DNA from: an uncultured Clostridium sp.
GTDB lineage: Bacteria; Bacillota; Clostridia; Lachnospirales; Lachnospiraceae
Length of the DNA: 64,000 nucleotides
Direction: 5' to 3'
Assembly: GCF_900547735.1 (NCBI RefSeq)
Contig: NZ_URHZ01000006.1
Location: forward strand, 37,333 to 101,332
The notes beneath the pieces were generated by a model. The model had not been told where the DNA came from and searched no databases. It saw only the letters and a program-made list of their open reading frames with translations. This document shows, piece after piece, positions 33,381 to 42,623 of this stretch (its first letter is position 1; each line of letters begins with the position of its first letter). The position numbers were made by a program, and so were the translations under genes.

Positions 33381-36173
33381 ATGAAAAGGAGATTGCGGAG
33401 TACGTTGAGCACTGCGCTCATTGTAGCAATGCTGGGAACCATGTTCAGCGGAACGGCGTTCGGCGCGGGAGTAAGAAAAGCGTCGGGACTATTTGAGAAG
33501 AATATAGTACCATTCCTGATGGTTACTGAGTGGCTGGGAGATTATGGAGATATAGAGCCGGAGTATCAGGAGATATCTGTCAACCTTGCCAGCCCGGCAA
33601 ATGCGTTGATGGCATCCGGATCTGAACTTGCCGCATCCAGCTCTGAACTCGCCGCATCGGCGAGTGATCTTATAAACTGGGAGTATGATGAAGATGCTTC
33701 GGAGCTTAACGTTGCACTGAATAATGAATGGGATTATTTCTACAAAGAGAAGCTCCCGGCCAGAGTGAATTTCAGTGTAGGGGAAGGAAGCGGGCAGTAT
33801 CAGGGAGAAGTTGAGATCAGAGGAAACTGGTTCCTGCGTGTATTTTCAAATAATATTACTAGGGGCTATGACAGAAAAACACAGGAAGTAATGCTTGAGA
33901 AAAGTGAGTACTGGGCAAGCCCAAGCAATTTGTCCGATAGCAGTTATACAGTAACCATTACAGAGAATGGAGCTTCAGTATCGGGGGCAGACGTTGAAAT
34001 TAACAAAAATGCCACTTATGGGATCTCCTTAAATTTCAAGAAGGATCTGGTTGATCCTGCAAACAGAAGGTTTGACAGGATATTCAAAGCAGAACTGAAA
34101 CATGGAAAAGAACTGATTGGGTATACCTATTTCGTTCTTCCGCAATACAGCAAAATAAACGGGACTGTCTATCCCAGCATAAGCAAGTATCTGGCTGATT
34201 TGAGTGACAGCGAAAAGGGGAATATAAAAGAACTTAAGATAACGGAAGGTGATATAACAGCCAACGAGTGGTATCAGCTTATAAACCTGCCCAATCTCAA
34301 GAAGCTATACCTGTCAAAGGATCTTGACAGAGTATTTATGACCGGACTTTATGATGATGCTCATAACAATACCCTGGAAGAGATTTATTTTAACTGGAAC
34401 GGAGAAACTGCGACGAAGAACAGTCCGGCCAGGTCAGGTTATAATACGAGTGTAGAAAACATTGTAGAGGGAGCGTTCAAAGGGTTTGACAAGCTTAAAA
34501 AAGTAAGCATGCCAGGAGTCACATCTGTCGGCCGGTCTGCTTTCTATGGCAATGCGGAATTAGCCGATATAGATGCACCGGATTTGCAAACCATCTATAA
34601 CAGTGCATTTGAGGGCTGTACATCTTTAAGTACGGTCGATATGCCGGAACTGGAAAAAACGGGAGAAAGAGTGTTCTCAGGCTGCACCTCCCTGACTTCG
34701 GTTGATATGCCGAAACTTGATACCCTTGGACAAAGAGCGTTCTTAGGATGTACATCGCTGAAGGGGCTGGAGCTGCCGACAGCGGAGACTATAGGAGATA
34801 GTGCATTTGAGAACTGCACAGGCTTAGAATCAATCGCCCTTCCAAAGATTGACTGGGTACCGGATAAACTGTTTAAAGGCTGCGAGAATTTGAGGGTGGT
34901 TGATATTTCATCTGCAGAGTATGTGCGGGGCAGCAGTTTTACAGGGCTCAGTACTTCTCCTGAAAACCGTATCAAACTGATCCTGCCTGAGTCTGCACCT
35001 TATATTTGGAATAATTTCCAGGAGGAGCAGAGGTTTGACTACAGCCTGGTGAATGAAAGGGGAGATGCGCTGACAGGCAGCAGGCTTGATGATGCGGTCG
35101 CCGGGTATTCCCGTGTTCCGGAATGGAGCAGGGTTCTGGACTTATCAAGCATATCAAGCAAAGAGATGACTGCAGAGTACATTTTCGCGGGAGAGAGCGC
35201 TTCTCATTTTGACAGAGGAGAAAATCTGCATGAAATTATGCAGAAAATAAGCGGAAATGGGTCGTTGTCCAATGTGAAATGGTTGAGTGTGGCCGGTGCA
35301 AAACTTACGGCGGAAGACTGGAGCCAGCTTGAGAATTTGACGGCCCTCGAGACTCTGACAGTGGGAAGATCGTCGGAGGCGAACAATGCTAAATATGCAA
35401 CGGAAATTCCTGAAAACTGCAAATTACCTGCATCACTGAAATGGGTATTTTTAAATACGGTAACCAAAATCCCGGCCGGCGCTTTTAAAAACAATACCGG
35501 ACTGGTACAAATGAGGCTTGAATCAATTAAAGAGATCGGCGATGAAGCGTTTGCAGGATGTACCTCCCTGCATTGGCTGGCAGTGCCCAATACACCGCCA
35601 ACCCTGGGGAATAACGTATTTGCAGGATGCACTTACCAGGGCAAGACGATTGAGACGCTGAGGTGGGTAGGTGATAGAGAATTACAGAATTTCTATGAGA
35701 GATATGTAAGCTCCGATCAGCAGTGGCTGCCATGGATCCCGGGAGATAGGCCGACACCGCCGCCGACTCCCGACACTCCTGACACCTCTTCTCCATCCAC
35801 TTCGGGCAGGGACAGAGGAACCCATTACGGAAGCTGGGTTCAGGATGCACGCGGATGGCGTTATACACTGAACGGACAGATACCGTCCGCCCAATGGGGA
35901 TACCTTCCATATAACGGAAAGTTTGCATGGTACTATTTTGACCAGGACGGCTATATGAAGACCGGCTGGTTTACAGATGAAAAAGGCAGAACCTATTATC
36001 TCCATCCGGCGGCAGACGGAACAAGGGGGTATATGTATACGGGTTGGAACCTGATTGACGGAAAATGGTACTATTTCAGCACGGAAGAGGGCTCCGGCAA
36101 CGGAATGCTTCTTAAGAACACAACAACACCGGACGGATACAAAGTAGACGGGAACGGAGTTTGGGTTCAGTAG
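33381..36173 (+). CDS. BspA-like leucine-rich-repeat surface protein with cell-wall-binding repeats
   Basis: The 930-residue product has a signal peptide (about 1-28), an Ala/Ser-rich stretch with repeated SELAAS units (about 75-95), a beta-rich region, two blocks of LRR_5/BspA-type repeats (about 365-520 and 690-755; units like SAFEGCTSLSTVDMPEL), a Pro/Thr linker (about 790-810), and C-terminal choline/glucan-binding-type repeats (about 815-930; WYYFDQDGYMKTGW). It is probably held on the cell wall by these repeats and contacts host or microbial ligands. The ATG at 33381 is chosen because AAAGGAGG lies 7 nt before it and a signal peptide follows at once. It lies downstream of a LytTR regulator. 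Confidence 0.9.
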   Translation: MKRRLRSTLSTALIVAMLGTMFSGTAFGAGVRKASGLFEKNIVPFLMVTEWLGDYGDIEPEYQEISVNLASPANALMASGSELAASSSELAASASDLINWEYDEDASELNVALNNEWDYFYKEKLPARVNFSVGEGSGQYQGEVEIRGNWFLRVFSNNITRGYDRKTQEVMLEKSEYWASPSNLSDSSYTVTITENGASVSGADVEINKNATYGISLNFKKDLVDPANRRFDRIFKAELKHGKELIGYTYFVLPQYSKINGTVYPSISKYLADLSDSEKGNIKELKITEGDITANEWYQLINLPNLKKLYLSKDLDRVFMTGLYDDAHNNTLEEIYFNWNGETATKNSPARSGYNTSVENIVEGAFKGFDKLKKVSMPGVTSVGRSAFYGNAELADIDAPDLQTIYNSAFEGCTSLSTVDMPELEKTGERVFSGCTSLTSVDMPKLDTLGQRAFLGCTSLKGLELPTAETIGDSAFENCTGLESIALPKIDWVPDKLFKGCENLRVVDISSAEYVRGSSFTGLSTSPENRIKLILPESAPYIWNNFQEEQRFDYSLVNERGDALTGSRLDDAVAGYSRVPEWSRVLDLSSISSKEMTAEYIFAGESASHFDRGENLHEIMQKISGNGSLSNVKWLSVAGAKLTAEDWSQLENLTALETLTVGRSSEANNAKYATEIPENCKLPASLKWVFLNTVTKIPAGAFKNNTGLVQMRLESIKEIGDEAFAGCTSLHWLAVPNTPPTLGNNVFAGCTYQGKTIETLRWVGDRELQNFYERYVSSDQQWLPWIPGDRPTPPPTPDTPDTSSPSTSGRDRGTHYGSWVQDARGWRYTLNGQIPSAQWGYLPYNGKFAWYYFDQDGYMKTGWFTDEKGRTYYLHPAADGTRGYMYTGWNLIDGKWYYFSTEEGSGNGMLLKNTTTPDGYKVDGNGVWVQ

Positions 36174-36190
36174 AACGGTTTAAGAGCTGA

Positions 36191-36228
36191 CACAAGGGCG
36201 CGGCAGAATTTCCTGCCGCGCCCTTGTG
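36191..36228 (+). terminator. Perfect GC-rich hairpin after the leucine-rich protein gene
   Basis: CACAAGGGCGCGGCAG pairs perfectly with CTGCCGCGCCCTTGTG around AATTTC. No T-run follows, so it may stabilise the mRNA end or terminate only weakly. Confidence 0.6.
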
Positions 36229-36235
36229 CCGGTAC

Positions 36236-36264
36236 TTGAAAAACAGCGGGGACTGAGGTATGAT
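36236..36264 (+). promoter_or_regulatory. Promoter of the secreted wall-binding protein (second paralogue)
   Basis: TTGAAA, 17-bp spacer, TATGAT, matching the arrangement before paralogue 1 at 24761-24789. Confidence 0.68.
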
Positions 36265-36349
36265 GAATTAAGAACCCCGGTCACCGGCAGCAGCCATGCG
36301 GCATTAACAGAATCCGTGAAATGGCTGTTTACGGATAGGGAGAGGTTTT

Positions 36350-37327
36350 ATGAAAAATAAAAAGAAACTTTATGCGGCCATGCTGGCCGCTTTGGCGGTA
36401 TCCGGGTTTGCGGCGATGAATTCGTTTGCGGCGTCCAGGAATAAAATATCGTCAATACGCCTGGAGGTAAAGGATCATATGCAGCCCGGCAGCGCCCTGG
36501 ATGAGCCGGAGGAACTGTCAATTGAAACCGGCGCGGAGAATTATGCGGTAAGCGGCTGGGAGATTGAAAATGCCGGCTATACCTGGAAACGCAGTGACAA
36601 GCCCAGAGTCAAGGTGAGAATCGTTACGGAGGATGACGGGTATTTTGACGTTTCTAAGGCTCAAGTAAAGGTGAAGGGCGATGAAGCGACGGTTTATTCG
36701 GTACGGAAAGAGGAATCCCAGGTTCTGACCGTTACCCTGGATTTGAGGCCCATGTATCAGCGGGTGGGAGCCGTTGAGGACGCCTGGCTGAAGGATACGG
36801 TTGCGGCCTGGACGCCGGCAATCGGCGCGGAGAGCTACGACATCTACCTGTTCCGGGATGAACGCGCCGTGGGCAGCAGGAAGACGACAACGGAGACCAC
36901 CTATGATTTCGGGACTGCGATGCATAAGGACGGAGAGTATTATTATAAGGTCCGTGCAGTAGGCGGAGAAGGGGTTAAGGAAGGTAAGTATACAATATCG
37001 GAGAGCTTCTATGTCAGCCCGTCCGACACCGGTCAGGAAACGGGGGAAACAAAAAAAGCGCTGAACAATTCGGAACGTATCCCGGGAGAGTGGATTCAGA
37101 ATGAAAAGGGCTGGAGATGGACCGGCACAGATGGTTCGAGGCCGGTAAACAGCTGGGCCGACGTGGATGGAAAGAGGTACTATTTCGGCGGAGACGGATA
37201 TATGGTAACCGGATGGATCAAGTGGGAAGATAACTGGTACTATCTGGGGCCGGAAGGGGATATGCAGACGAACTGCCTGACCCCGGACGGTTACATCGTG
37301 GATGAGAACGGCGCCCGGGTCTGGTGA
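36350..37327 (+). CDS. Secreted protein with choline/glucan-binding-type repeats (paralogue 2)
   Basis: The 325-residue product matches the one at 24876-25856 along its whole length (for example KVKGDEATVYS, DGEYYYKVRAVGGEG and the ending TPDGYIVDENGARVW). It has a signal peptide (about 1-27), an unrecognised beta-rich domain, a fibronectin-III-like segment and C-terminal wall-binding repeats (RWTGTDGSRPVNSWADV, RYYFGGDGYMVTGWI). The start follows GGAGAGG. A CCGGTT-TTTT-AACCGG hairpin lies downstream near 37398-37413. It probably acts at the surface with the neighbouring leucine-rich protein. Confidence 0.85.
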   Translation: MKNKKKLYAAMLAALAVSGFAAMNSFAASRNKISSIRLEVKDHMQPGSALDEPEELSIETGAENYAVSGWEIENAGYTWKRSDKPRVKVRIVTEDDGYFDVSKAQVKVKGDEATVYSVRKEESQVLTVTLDLRPMYQRVGAVEDAWLKDTVAAWTPAIGAESYDIYLFRDERAVGSRKTTTETTYDFGTAMHKDGEYYYKVRAVGGEGVKEGKYTISESFYVSPSDTGQETGETKKALNNSERIPGEWIQNEKGWRWTGTDGSRPVNSWADVDGKRYYFGGDGYMVTGWIKWEDNWYYLGPEGDMQTNCLTPDGYIVDENGARVW

Positions 37328-37430
37328 TTTCATAAAGCCTGCGGGTAAGCCTGCCGAACCGAATCTTCTGCGCCCTCTCCAAACAAAACGCAAAATGCCG
37401 GTTTTTTAACCGGTTCTATCATAAATTTAA

Positions 37431-38060
37431 ATGGATGAAAAGGAGCAGCAGAAGAAAATGGTTGAAAAAGCAGATAAGAATTTCATTGGAGAAACAACAG
37501 ACGGCAGGCATGAAACCGTCCCGGTCGAGAGACTGAAAAGAGAGCTTAAATACGAGGGCACCGTCCTTAAAATGTATGAAGATACGGTCAAAGTGAACGG
37601 CCATGAAGCAAAATGGGATTTTATCCATCACGACGGAGCGGCGGCCGTGGTAGCCGTGAATAAGGAGGGGAAACTTCTTATGGTGCGCCAGTACCGTAAT
37701 GCCCTTGACCGCTATACGCTTGAAATTCCCGCGGGCAAACTGGATTTTCCTGGAGAACCCAAAATAGAATGCGCCTTCCGGGAACTGGAAGAGGAGACCG
37801 GGTTTAAGACGGATCATCTGGAATTTCTGCTGAGTGTCAACACCACCATTGCATTCTGCGACGAGGCCATCGATATTTTCCTGGCGAGAAATCTGATCCC
37901 GTCGAGCCAGCATCTCGATCCGGACGAGGAGATTGATGTGGAGGAGTGGGAGCTGAAGGATCTGCTGGAACTGATTTATTCCGGTAAGATGACGGATGGG
38001 AAGACGATTGCCGCCATCCTGGCTTACGCATGTAAATTTGGCGGCGGCAGCCAAAAGTAG
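37431..38060 (+). CDS. Nudix hydrolase, ADP-ribose-pyrophosphatase type
   Basis: The 209-residue protein has a Nudix box ending RELEEETGF (about 123-131), preceded by EIPAGKLDFPGEP, as in NudF-type ADP-sugar pyrophosphatases. The spacing between the first Gly and Glu of the box is one residue longer than the standard GX5E. It probably hydrolyses ADP-ribose. The start is uncertain: ATG 37431 has no ribosome-binding site, while ATG 37458 has AAGGAG about 14 nt upstream. The order nudix, spoIIM, xerD is similar to that in Bacillus. Confidence 0.88.
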   Translation: MDEKEQQKKMVEKADKNFIGETTDGRHETVPVERLKRELKYEGTVLKMYEDTVKVNGHEAKWDFIHHDGAAAVVAVNKEGKLLMVRQYRNALDRYTLEIPAGKLDFPGEPKIECAFRELEEETGFKTDHLEFLLSVNTTIAFCDEAIDIFLARNLIPSSQHLDPDEEIDVEEWELKDLLELIYSGKMTDGKTIAAILAYACKFGGGSQK

Positions 38061-38160
38061 GGGCTGTATAGAATAGAGAGACAGAACGCAGCATAGATTG
38101 GAAGAAATGGGGTAACTGCGGAACGGTTCCGTGGTTACGAAGCGGGAAAGGTGAGCCTGT

Positions 38161-38706
38161 ATGGGAAAAAATCATGCACCATTTCGTTTTCAACCGTCTA
38201 TGCTGACAGCGTTCTGTTTTTTTGTGGGGATATTAGCCGGAACGGTGTGGGTTAACCGGATGGGGGACGGCCTAAAGGAGCAGCTCGGCGTGTTCGGACA
38301 GGCGTTTCTGTCGGGCGGCGCACCGCCTCCCTCCATGGAACAACTGGCGGAGCTGATACTGAAACGGGGACTCTTGATGGGGATTCTGTGGCTTCTCGGA
38401 ATGTCCTTATTTGCCATTCCCGGGTTCTGCCTGGCGGCCGTCTATGCCGGATTCTCTCTGGCATTTCTGATATCTTCCATGACGGTCCAGGCAGGGGTGA
38501 TGGGAGTCTTCCTTTTTCTTCTCTCGGTGTTTCCGCAGATGGTATTTTACCTGCCGGTATTTGCCGTGCTCTACATATGGGGGATGGCTCCCGGCAGCAA
38601 AATCCACGGCGGTGGCTTTGCCGTGCTCCTTCTCCTGACAGCGGCCGGTGCGGCGTCGGAACTGTGGCTGAACCCCTGGTTTATGCATTTCACGTCCGTA
38701 TTCTGA
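38161..38706 (+). CDS. spoIIM: Stage II sporulation protein M-like membrane protein
   Basis: The 181-residue protein has about five membrane helices, a first external loop with GAPPPSMEQL, and a loop after helix 2 leading to CLAAVYAGFSLAFLIS, as in the SpoIIM family. SpoIIM works with SpoIID and SpoIIP in peptidoglycan remodelling during engulfment of the forespore. Assignment rests on the fold pattern and on the neighbours (nudix before, xerD after), which match known spoIIM loci. A terminator follows, and xerD has its own promoter. Confidence 0.78.
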   Translation: MGKNHAPFRFQPSMLTAFCFFVGILAGTVWVNRMGDGLKEQLGVFGQAFLSGGAPPPSMEQLAELILKRGLLMGILWLLGMSLFAIPGFCLAAVYAGFSLAFLISSMTVQAGVMGVFLFLLSVFPQMVFYLPVFAVLYIWGMAPGSKIHGGGFAVLLLLTAAGAASELWLNPWFMHFTSVF

Positions 38707-38737
38707 GAAAAACTTAAAAAATATTTAAAATATTTTT

Positions 38738-38788
38738 AACAACATGTAGGGGAGGCAAAACCTGCCTTCCAACATGTTGTATTTTTTA
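38738..38788 (+). terminator. Rho-independent terminator of spoIIM
   Basis: ACAACATGT..GGGAGGC pairs with GCCTTCC.ACATGTTGT, followed by ATTTTTTA. Confidence 0.85.
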
Positions 38789-38831
38789 TGTTAATCAGCC
38801 GGAAAATGGTATAAAAGTGGGAAAAATGTGT

Positions 38832-38860
38832 TTGATTTTATCAAAAAATGTATATATAAT
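38832..38860 (+). promoter_or_regulatory. xerD promoter
   Basis: TTGATT, 17-bp spacer, TATAAT. It ends 40 bp before the chosen xerD start, which supports that start over ATGs further upstream. Confidence 0.82.
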
Positions 38861-38900
38861 GTTACGTACAGGCTGGTTTTTGCCTTGTTTTGGAGGAAAG

Positions 38901-39770
38901 ATGGATAGGGGAAGCAGTAGTATGGTAGCAGAAATAGAAATTTTTATAAAATACCTGCAGGAGGTCAAAAAGATGTCCCGGAACACCGTTTTATCATATC
39001 ACCGGGATCTTTTACAGATGGCAGCCTATATGGCGGAGAGAGGAATTACCGAGGCTGGGAAAGTTACAAAGACCAGTCTTATGTCCTACATTCTTTTTAT
39101 GGAAAAGGAAGGAAAGGCAACCACCACCATATCCCGTATGCTGGCATCCATGAAAGCATTTTTCCACTATGAATTTTCGGAGGGAAAGATAAGGCGCAAT
39201 CCGGCCGAACTGGTACATGCCCCGAAGATTGAAAAGAAGGCGCCGGTCATCCTCACGGTGGAGGAAGTCACGGCCTTACTCAGACAGCCGTCCGGCCGTT
39301 CCCCGAAAGAAATCAGGGACAAGGCCATGCTGGAGCTTCTCTATGCAACCGGTATCCGTGTATCGGAACTGACGAACCTGACGCTGTCGAATATAAACAT
39401 GAGCATCGGCTTCATCACCTGCCACGACGGCGGGAAAGACAGAACCATCCCGTTCAGCAGAGTAGCCAAGAGCGCAATGGAAGACTACATACAGAACGCC
39501 CGCCCGGAACTGACAAAGAAGAAAGAGTCGGACTGGCTTTTCGTAAACTGCAACGGCGGCCAGATGAGCCGTCAGGGTTTCTGGAAGATCATCAAATACT
39601 ACGGTGACAAAGCCGGAATCGATTCCGACATCACCCCCCATACCCTGCGCCATTCATTCGCAGCCCATCTGATAGGCGGCGGCGCCGACATGAAAGCCGT
39701 CCAGGTCATCCTTGGCCACTCGGACGTTGCAACCACGCAGATGTATGCCGCATATGTTGGGAAACGGTAG
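38901..39770 (+). CDS. xerD: Tyrosine recombinase, XerD type
   Basis: The 289-residue protein has an N-terminal SAM-like DNA-binding domain (about 8-95) and a catalytic domain with Arg in ATGIRVSEL, HTLRHSFA (His-x-x-Arg), a later His in LGHSDVATT and the nucleophile Tyr in QMYAAY. It resolves chromosome dimers at dif sites. The ATG at 38901 has GGAGG 4 nt upstream and lies just after a strong promoter. It is unlikely to be a phage integrase, because length and context fit the housekeeping enzyme. Confidence 0.9.
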   Translation: MDRGSSSMVAEIEIFIKYLQEVKKMSRNTVLSYHRDLLQMAAYMAERGITEAGKVTKTSLMSYILFMEKEGKATTTISRMLASMKAFFHYEFSEGKIRRNPAELVHAPKIEKKAPVILTVEEVTALLRQPSGRSPKEIRDKAMLELLYATGIRVSELTNLTLSNINMSIGFITCHDGGKDRTIPFSRVAKSAMEDYIQNARPELTKKKESDWLFVNCNGGQMSRQGFWKIIKYYGDKAGIDSDITPHTLRHSFAAHLIGGGADMKAVQVILGHSDVATTQMYAAYVGKR

Positions 39771-39801
39771 GCAGGAAGATATAAATAAAATGTTCAATTT
39801 C

Positions 39802-39839
39802 AAACGCCCGGACAGTGTTAAGCTGTCCGGGCGTTTTTA
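39802..39839 (+). terminator. Rho-independent terminator of xerD
   Basis: AACGCCCGGACAG pairs with CTGTCCGGGCGTT and ends in TTTTTAT. Confidence 0.92.
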
Positions 39840-39938
39840 TCGGTTCTGGCAAGTTGAGGACATTAGACTTTTCCGATATTCCCCCAAATGGATGTGTAAG
39901 TATTATATCTTCGGTCAATTGGTGATAGGAACAGTGTA

Positions 39939-41261
39939 TTAGATAATTCCCGCAAAATAGAGAATCAGGGTGGTGACTGAACAAAAAATGCCGGACAGCG
40001 CGGAGGCCCCGCTGATGGACAGGAAGGAATCTTTCATATCCATCTTGCACATGGAGCTGACCAGCCAGAAGCCGGAGCTGTTGGCATGGCTGACAAATAC
40101 GGCGCCGGAGCACATGGACAGAAATGCAGCCAGAGGTGAGAGGCCTAGTACACCCAGCATAGGAAGGCTCAATGCGGCGGAAGTTGTGACGCCCAGAGTG
40201 TTGGAGCCGGTGATGGTCCGGATCAGGCAGGCAATAATCATAGGAACAAAGACTCCCGGGATATGTGCCTGTACAATCATGTCTGCCAGCATTTCCGCCA
40301 CTCCGGCATTTTTGATAAAGGCGGCCAAAGAGCCGCCCAGCGCCGTGATAAAGACCGGACCGGCACAGCCGAGGATGGCTTTATCGATCCAACCGCTTCT
40401 CACGTCATCTTTTTTCCACCAGTCTCTGACCTGCGTAAAGACGGCCAGCATACATCCGATTGTGAGGGCAGACAGCGGTTCACCGATGAATGACATGATA
40501 TTGCTGACGGCAGTGCCGGGGATAACGGCATCACAGACGGTATGGATTACAATTAAAAGGACCGGAATCAAGACAGGACCGATCGATTTCAGGAAAGAGG
40601 GGAGCCTGTCCTCCGGAATCTGCTCTCCCTGTAAAAAGGCCTCATTGAGGGGAATCTGTTTTTTCAGTTTGGAGGCATAGAATACCGTTATGACCAAGCC
40701 TGGAATCGAAACGAGAATTCCCCAGGGAATCGCGACTCCCAGAGGCACGCCCAGGATGGCGGCAGCCGCCACGGGCCCGGGCGTCGGGGGAACAAGAGAA
40801 CTGGAAGTGACTCCAATTCCGACGACGGCGGCAAAGGCCACCATAGAAATCCCGGTCTGGGCAGCCAGATTCGTACAGATTGGAATAATCAGCAGACTGA
40901 TAGTGTCGGGAAAAATCGGAATACCTAAAAGATAGCAGCTGATACCAACAGCAGTCAGGACATGCTTTTCCCCAAAGAATTTGACAAAGGTTTTTGTGAT
41001 TTTAACAGCGGCGCCGGTGGCGCTCATAACTTCGCCCAGAAGGGAGCCCAGAAGAATAATCAGGCCTACACTTTTGCAGGTGTTTCCAAAACCGGTGTTA
41101 ATCAGGCCTGGTATTTCATTGAGCGGTGTTCCAATCAGGAGCCCCAGTAAGATTGTGACGAAAAAAAGTGATGTGACCGCATGTATTTTGAATTTTGCTA
41201 TCATCAAAATCAAAACTGCAATTGCGGCAAAAAATACGGCAATAATATAAAGATTCGACAT
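39939..41261 (-). CDS. GntP-family (gluconate/sugar-acid) permease
   Basis: The 440-residue protein has about twelve membrane helices and GntP-family segments such as VPPTPGPVAAAAILG and GSNTLGVTTSAAL. It would import a sugar acid or hydroxy acid with protons. The ATG at 41261 is chosen for GGGAGG 4 nt upstream. The operator at 41374-41396 is shared with the dehydrogenase operon, suggesting that the permease supplies that pathway under control of the LysR regulator encoded between them. Confidence 0.88.
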   Translation of the reverse strand: MSNLYIIAVFFAAIAVLILMIAKFKIHAVTSLFFVTILLGLLIGTPLNEIPGLINTGFGNTCKSVGLIILLGSLLGEVMSATGAAVKITKTFVKFFGEKHVLTAVGISCYLLGIPIFPDTISLLIIPICTNLAAQTGISMVAFAAVVGIGVTSSSLVPPTPGPVAAAAILGVPLGVAIPWGILVSIPGLVITVFYASKLKKQIPLNEAFLQGEQIPEDRLPSFLKSIGPVLIPVLLIVIHTVCDAVIPGTAVSNIMSFIGEPLSALTIGCMLAVFTQVRDWWKKDDVRSGWIDKAILGCAGPVFITALGGSLAAFIKNAGVAEMLADMIVQAHIPGVFVPMIIACLIRTITGSNTLGVTTSAALSLPMLGVLGLSPLAAFLSMCSGAVFVSHANSSGFWLVSSMCKMDMKDSFLSISGASALSGIFCSVTTLILYFAGII

Positions 41262-41373
41262 ACGTCCTCCCAAAGAATATAGTTTTTCGGTTTTGTGCGC
41301 ACAAACCTGTATTCTATGGTTTGAATTTTAACATATGGCTACAGAGAAGTCTAAGACAGAAATGACAATAAAA

Positions 41374-41396
41374 CTATTAGCGAATACTAATAGCAA
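41374..41396 (-). promoter_or_regulatory. Candidate LysR operator before the permease
   Basis: CTATTAG-CGAATA-CTAATAG is a perfect inverted repeat. Read on the minus strand, TTGCTATTAGTATTCGCTAA matches the sequence at 42475-42494 (TTGCTATTAGATTTCACTTA) at 16 of 20 positions. It lies about 110 bp before the permease start. Confidence 0.6.
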
Positions 41397-41401
41397 AAGG
41401 G

Positions 41402-42373
41402 TTAATCACCCTGCAAGGTCCTGATTTTTTCTGAAGCACGGTTTTTTTCAAGGATGCCGTGGTAATAATCGGAAATAATGTCAATCAGGCAGTGGGACAG
41501 CGGAGAGAGATAGCTGTTTTTCCGGTAGATAACGGAAAGCGGGATCTCTAAATCTGGGGTCTGTAAATCAAAAAAAGTCAGTTCCGGATGTCGGATCGCA
41601 TCTTGGAGCCCTGTCTCCACCAGAAAACAGAATCCCAGACCGGCTGCCGCCAGCTTTAAGGCCGTACTGTTATTTGTCGTGTTCAGCTGATCGGGGAAGA
41701 CTAGTAAATTCTTTTCCAGATAGTTGTGAACATGGCGCCCTACAGTCAAATTCCTGTTTAGGGAAATGAAGCGCTCTTCTTCAAGAAGGGATAGCAGTTC
41801 CTGTTTGCTGAGTCCGGAATTTCCGGTAAACTCTTTCGTAATCGCAGAGCGGCAGTTCGTGACCAGCAGAATCCTCTCGTGAGAGATGGTGTCGCTGACT
41901 ATCTCCTCCGGTATAACAGCGGCAGTCGTATTCATCACGGCAAAATCAATACGGCCGGACTGGATTAAAGCAAACAATTCGCTGACAGGGTACTCATGAA
42001 GATTGATCCTGGCCTGTGGATGCTCCTTTAAAAATACCGGCAGAATTTCCGGAAAGAGAATTGAACCCCGCCAAGTCCCCAGGCCGAGATCTACGGTCTG
42101 GCTTTTATTTCTGTTCAGATTACTCAACTCTGCCTCAAATTTCTGGTACAGGTAAGTATCACTTTCCAGATAATTTTTATAGATCTCCCCTGCCGTTGTC
42201 AGTACAAGCGGATTTTGGGAGCGGTCAAAAAGTCTCACTTCCAGAGCGGCTTCCAGCTTAGCGATGTACTGACTTAAGGACGATTGGGAAATATAGAGTT
42301 TCTCTGCAGCTCTGGAAAAATTCCGCTCGCGTACAATTGTCAAAAAGTATTCCGGATTTCTGTTTACTACCAT
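41402..42373 (-). CDS. LysR-family transcription regulator
   Basis: The 323-residue protein has an N-terminal winged helix (FLTIVRERNFSRAAEKLYISQ then SSLSQYIAKLEAALEVRLFDR, about 7-55) and a periplasmic-binding-like effector domain (about 90-300). It lies between the permease (same strand) and the dehydrogenase operon (divergent), with similar candidate operators before both. The effector is probably the imported acid or a product of it. The ATG at 42373 is preferred for GGGAG about 8 nt upstream. Confidence 0.9.
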   Translation of the reverse strand: MVVNRNPEYFLTIVRERNFSRAAEKLYISQSSLSQYIAKLEAALEVRLFDRSQNPLVLTTAGEIYKNYLESDTYLYQKFEAELSNLNRNKSQTVDLGLGTWRGSILFPEILPVFLKEHPQARINLHEYPVSELFALIQSGRIDFAVMNTTAAVIPEEIVSDTISHERILLVTNCRSAITKEFTGNSGLSKQELLSLLEEERFISLNRNLTVGRHVHNYLEKNLLVFPDQLNTTNNSTALKLAAAGLGFCFLVETGLQDAIRHPELTFFDLQTPDLEIPLSVIYRKNSYLSPLSHCLIDIISDYYHGILEKNRASEKIRTLQGD

Positions 42374-42474
42374 AATGCACACTCCCATTATATCTGCATA
42401 GATTGAACTGGATTTTCAGTAAGGTTTTTTACAGTATATCATTCTGCGCTCTGAAAGTCTAAATAAAAATCAAG

Positions 42475-42502
42475 TTGCTATTAGATTTCACTTATACTAA
42501 CA
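42475..42502 (+). promoter_or_regulatory. Candidate LysR operator before the dehydrogenase operon
   Basis: TTGCTATTAGATTTCACTTA followed by TACTAAC repeats the permease operator in the opposite strand orientation. It lies in the divergent region between the LysR gene and the dehydrogenase gene, the usual site for LysR autoregulation and activation. Confidence 0.6.
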
Positions 42503-42623
42503 TGAGGGTTTCAATATTGGATTTTTTCTCCTGAATCGATTACCATGAAGTTACAGCACATTTGTATCCGCGGTGAAAACTGCCGGAATACAAAGTGAAT
42601 TTTATACAGGAGGTATTAAGAAT

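Noticed and set aside
38901..39770. Tyrosine recombinase as a sign of a mobile element
   Set aside because: Length, motifs and the nudix-spoIIM context fit housekeeping XerD. No att repeats or phage genes are adjacent.
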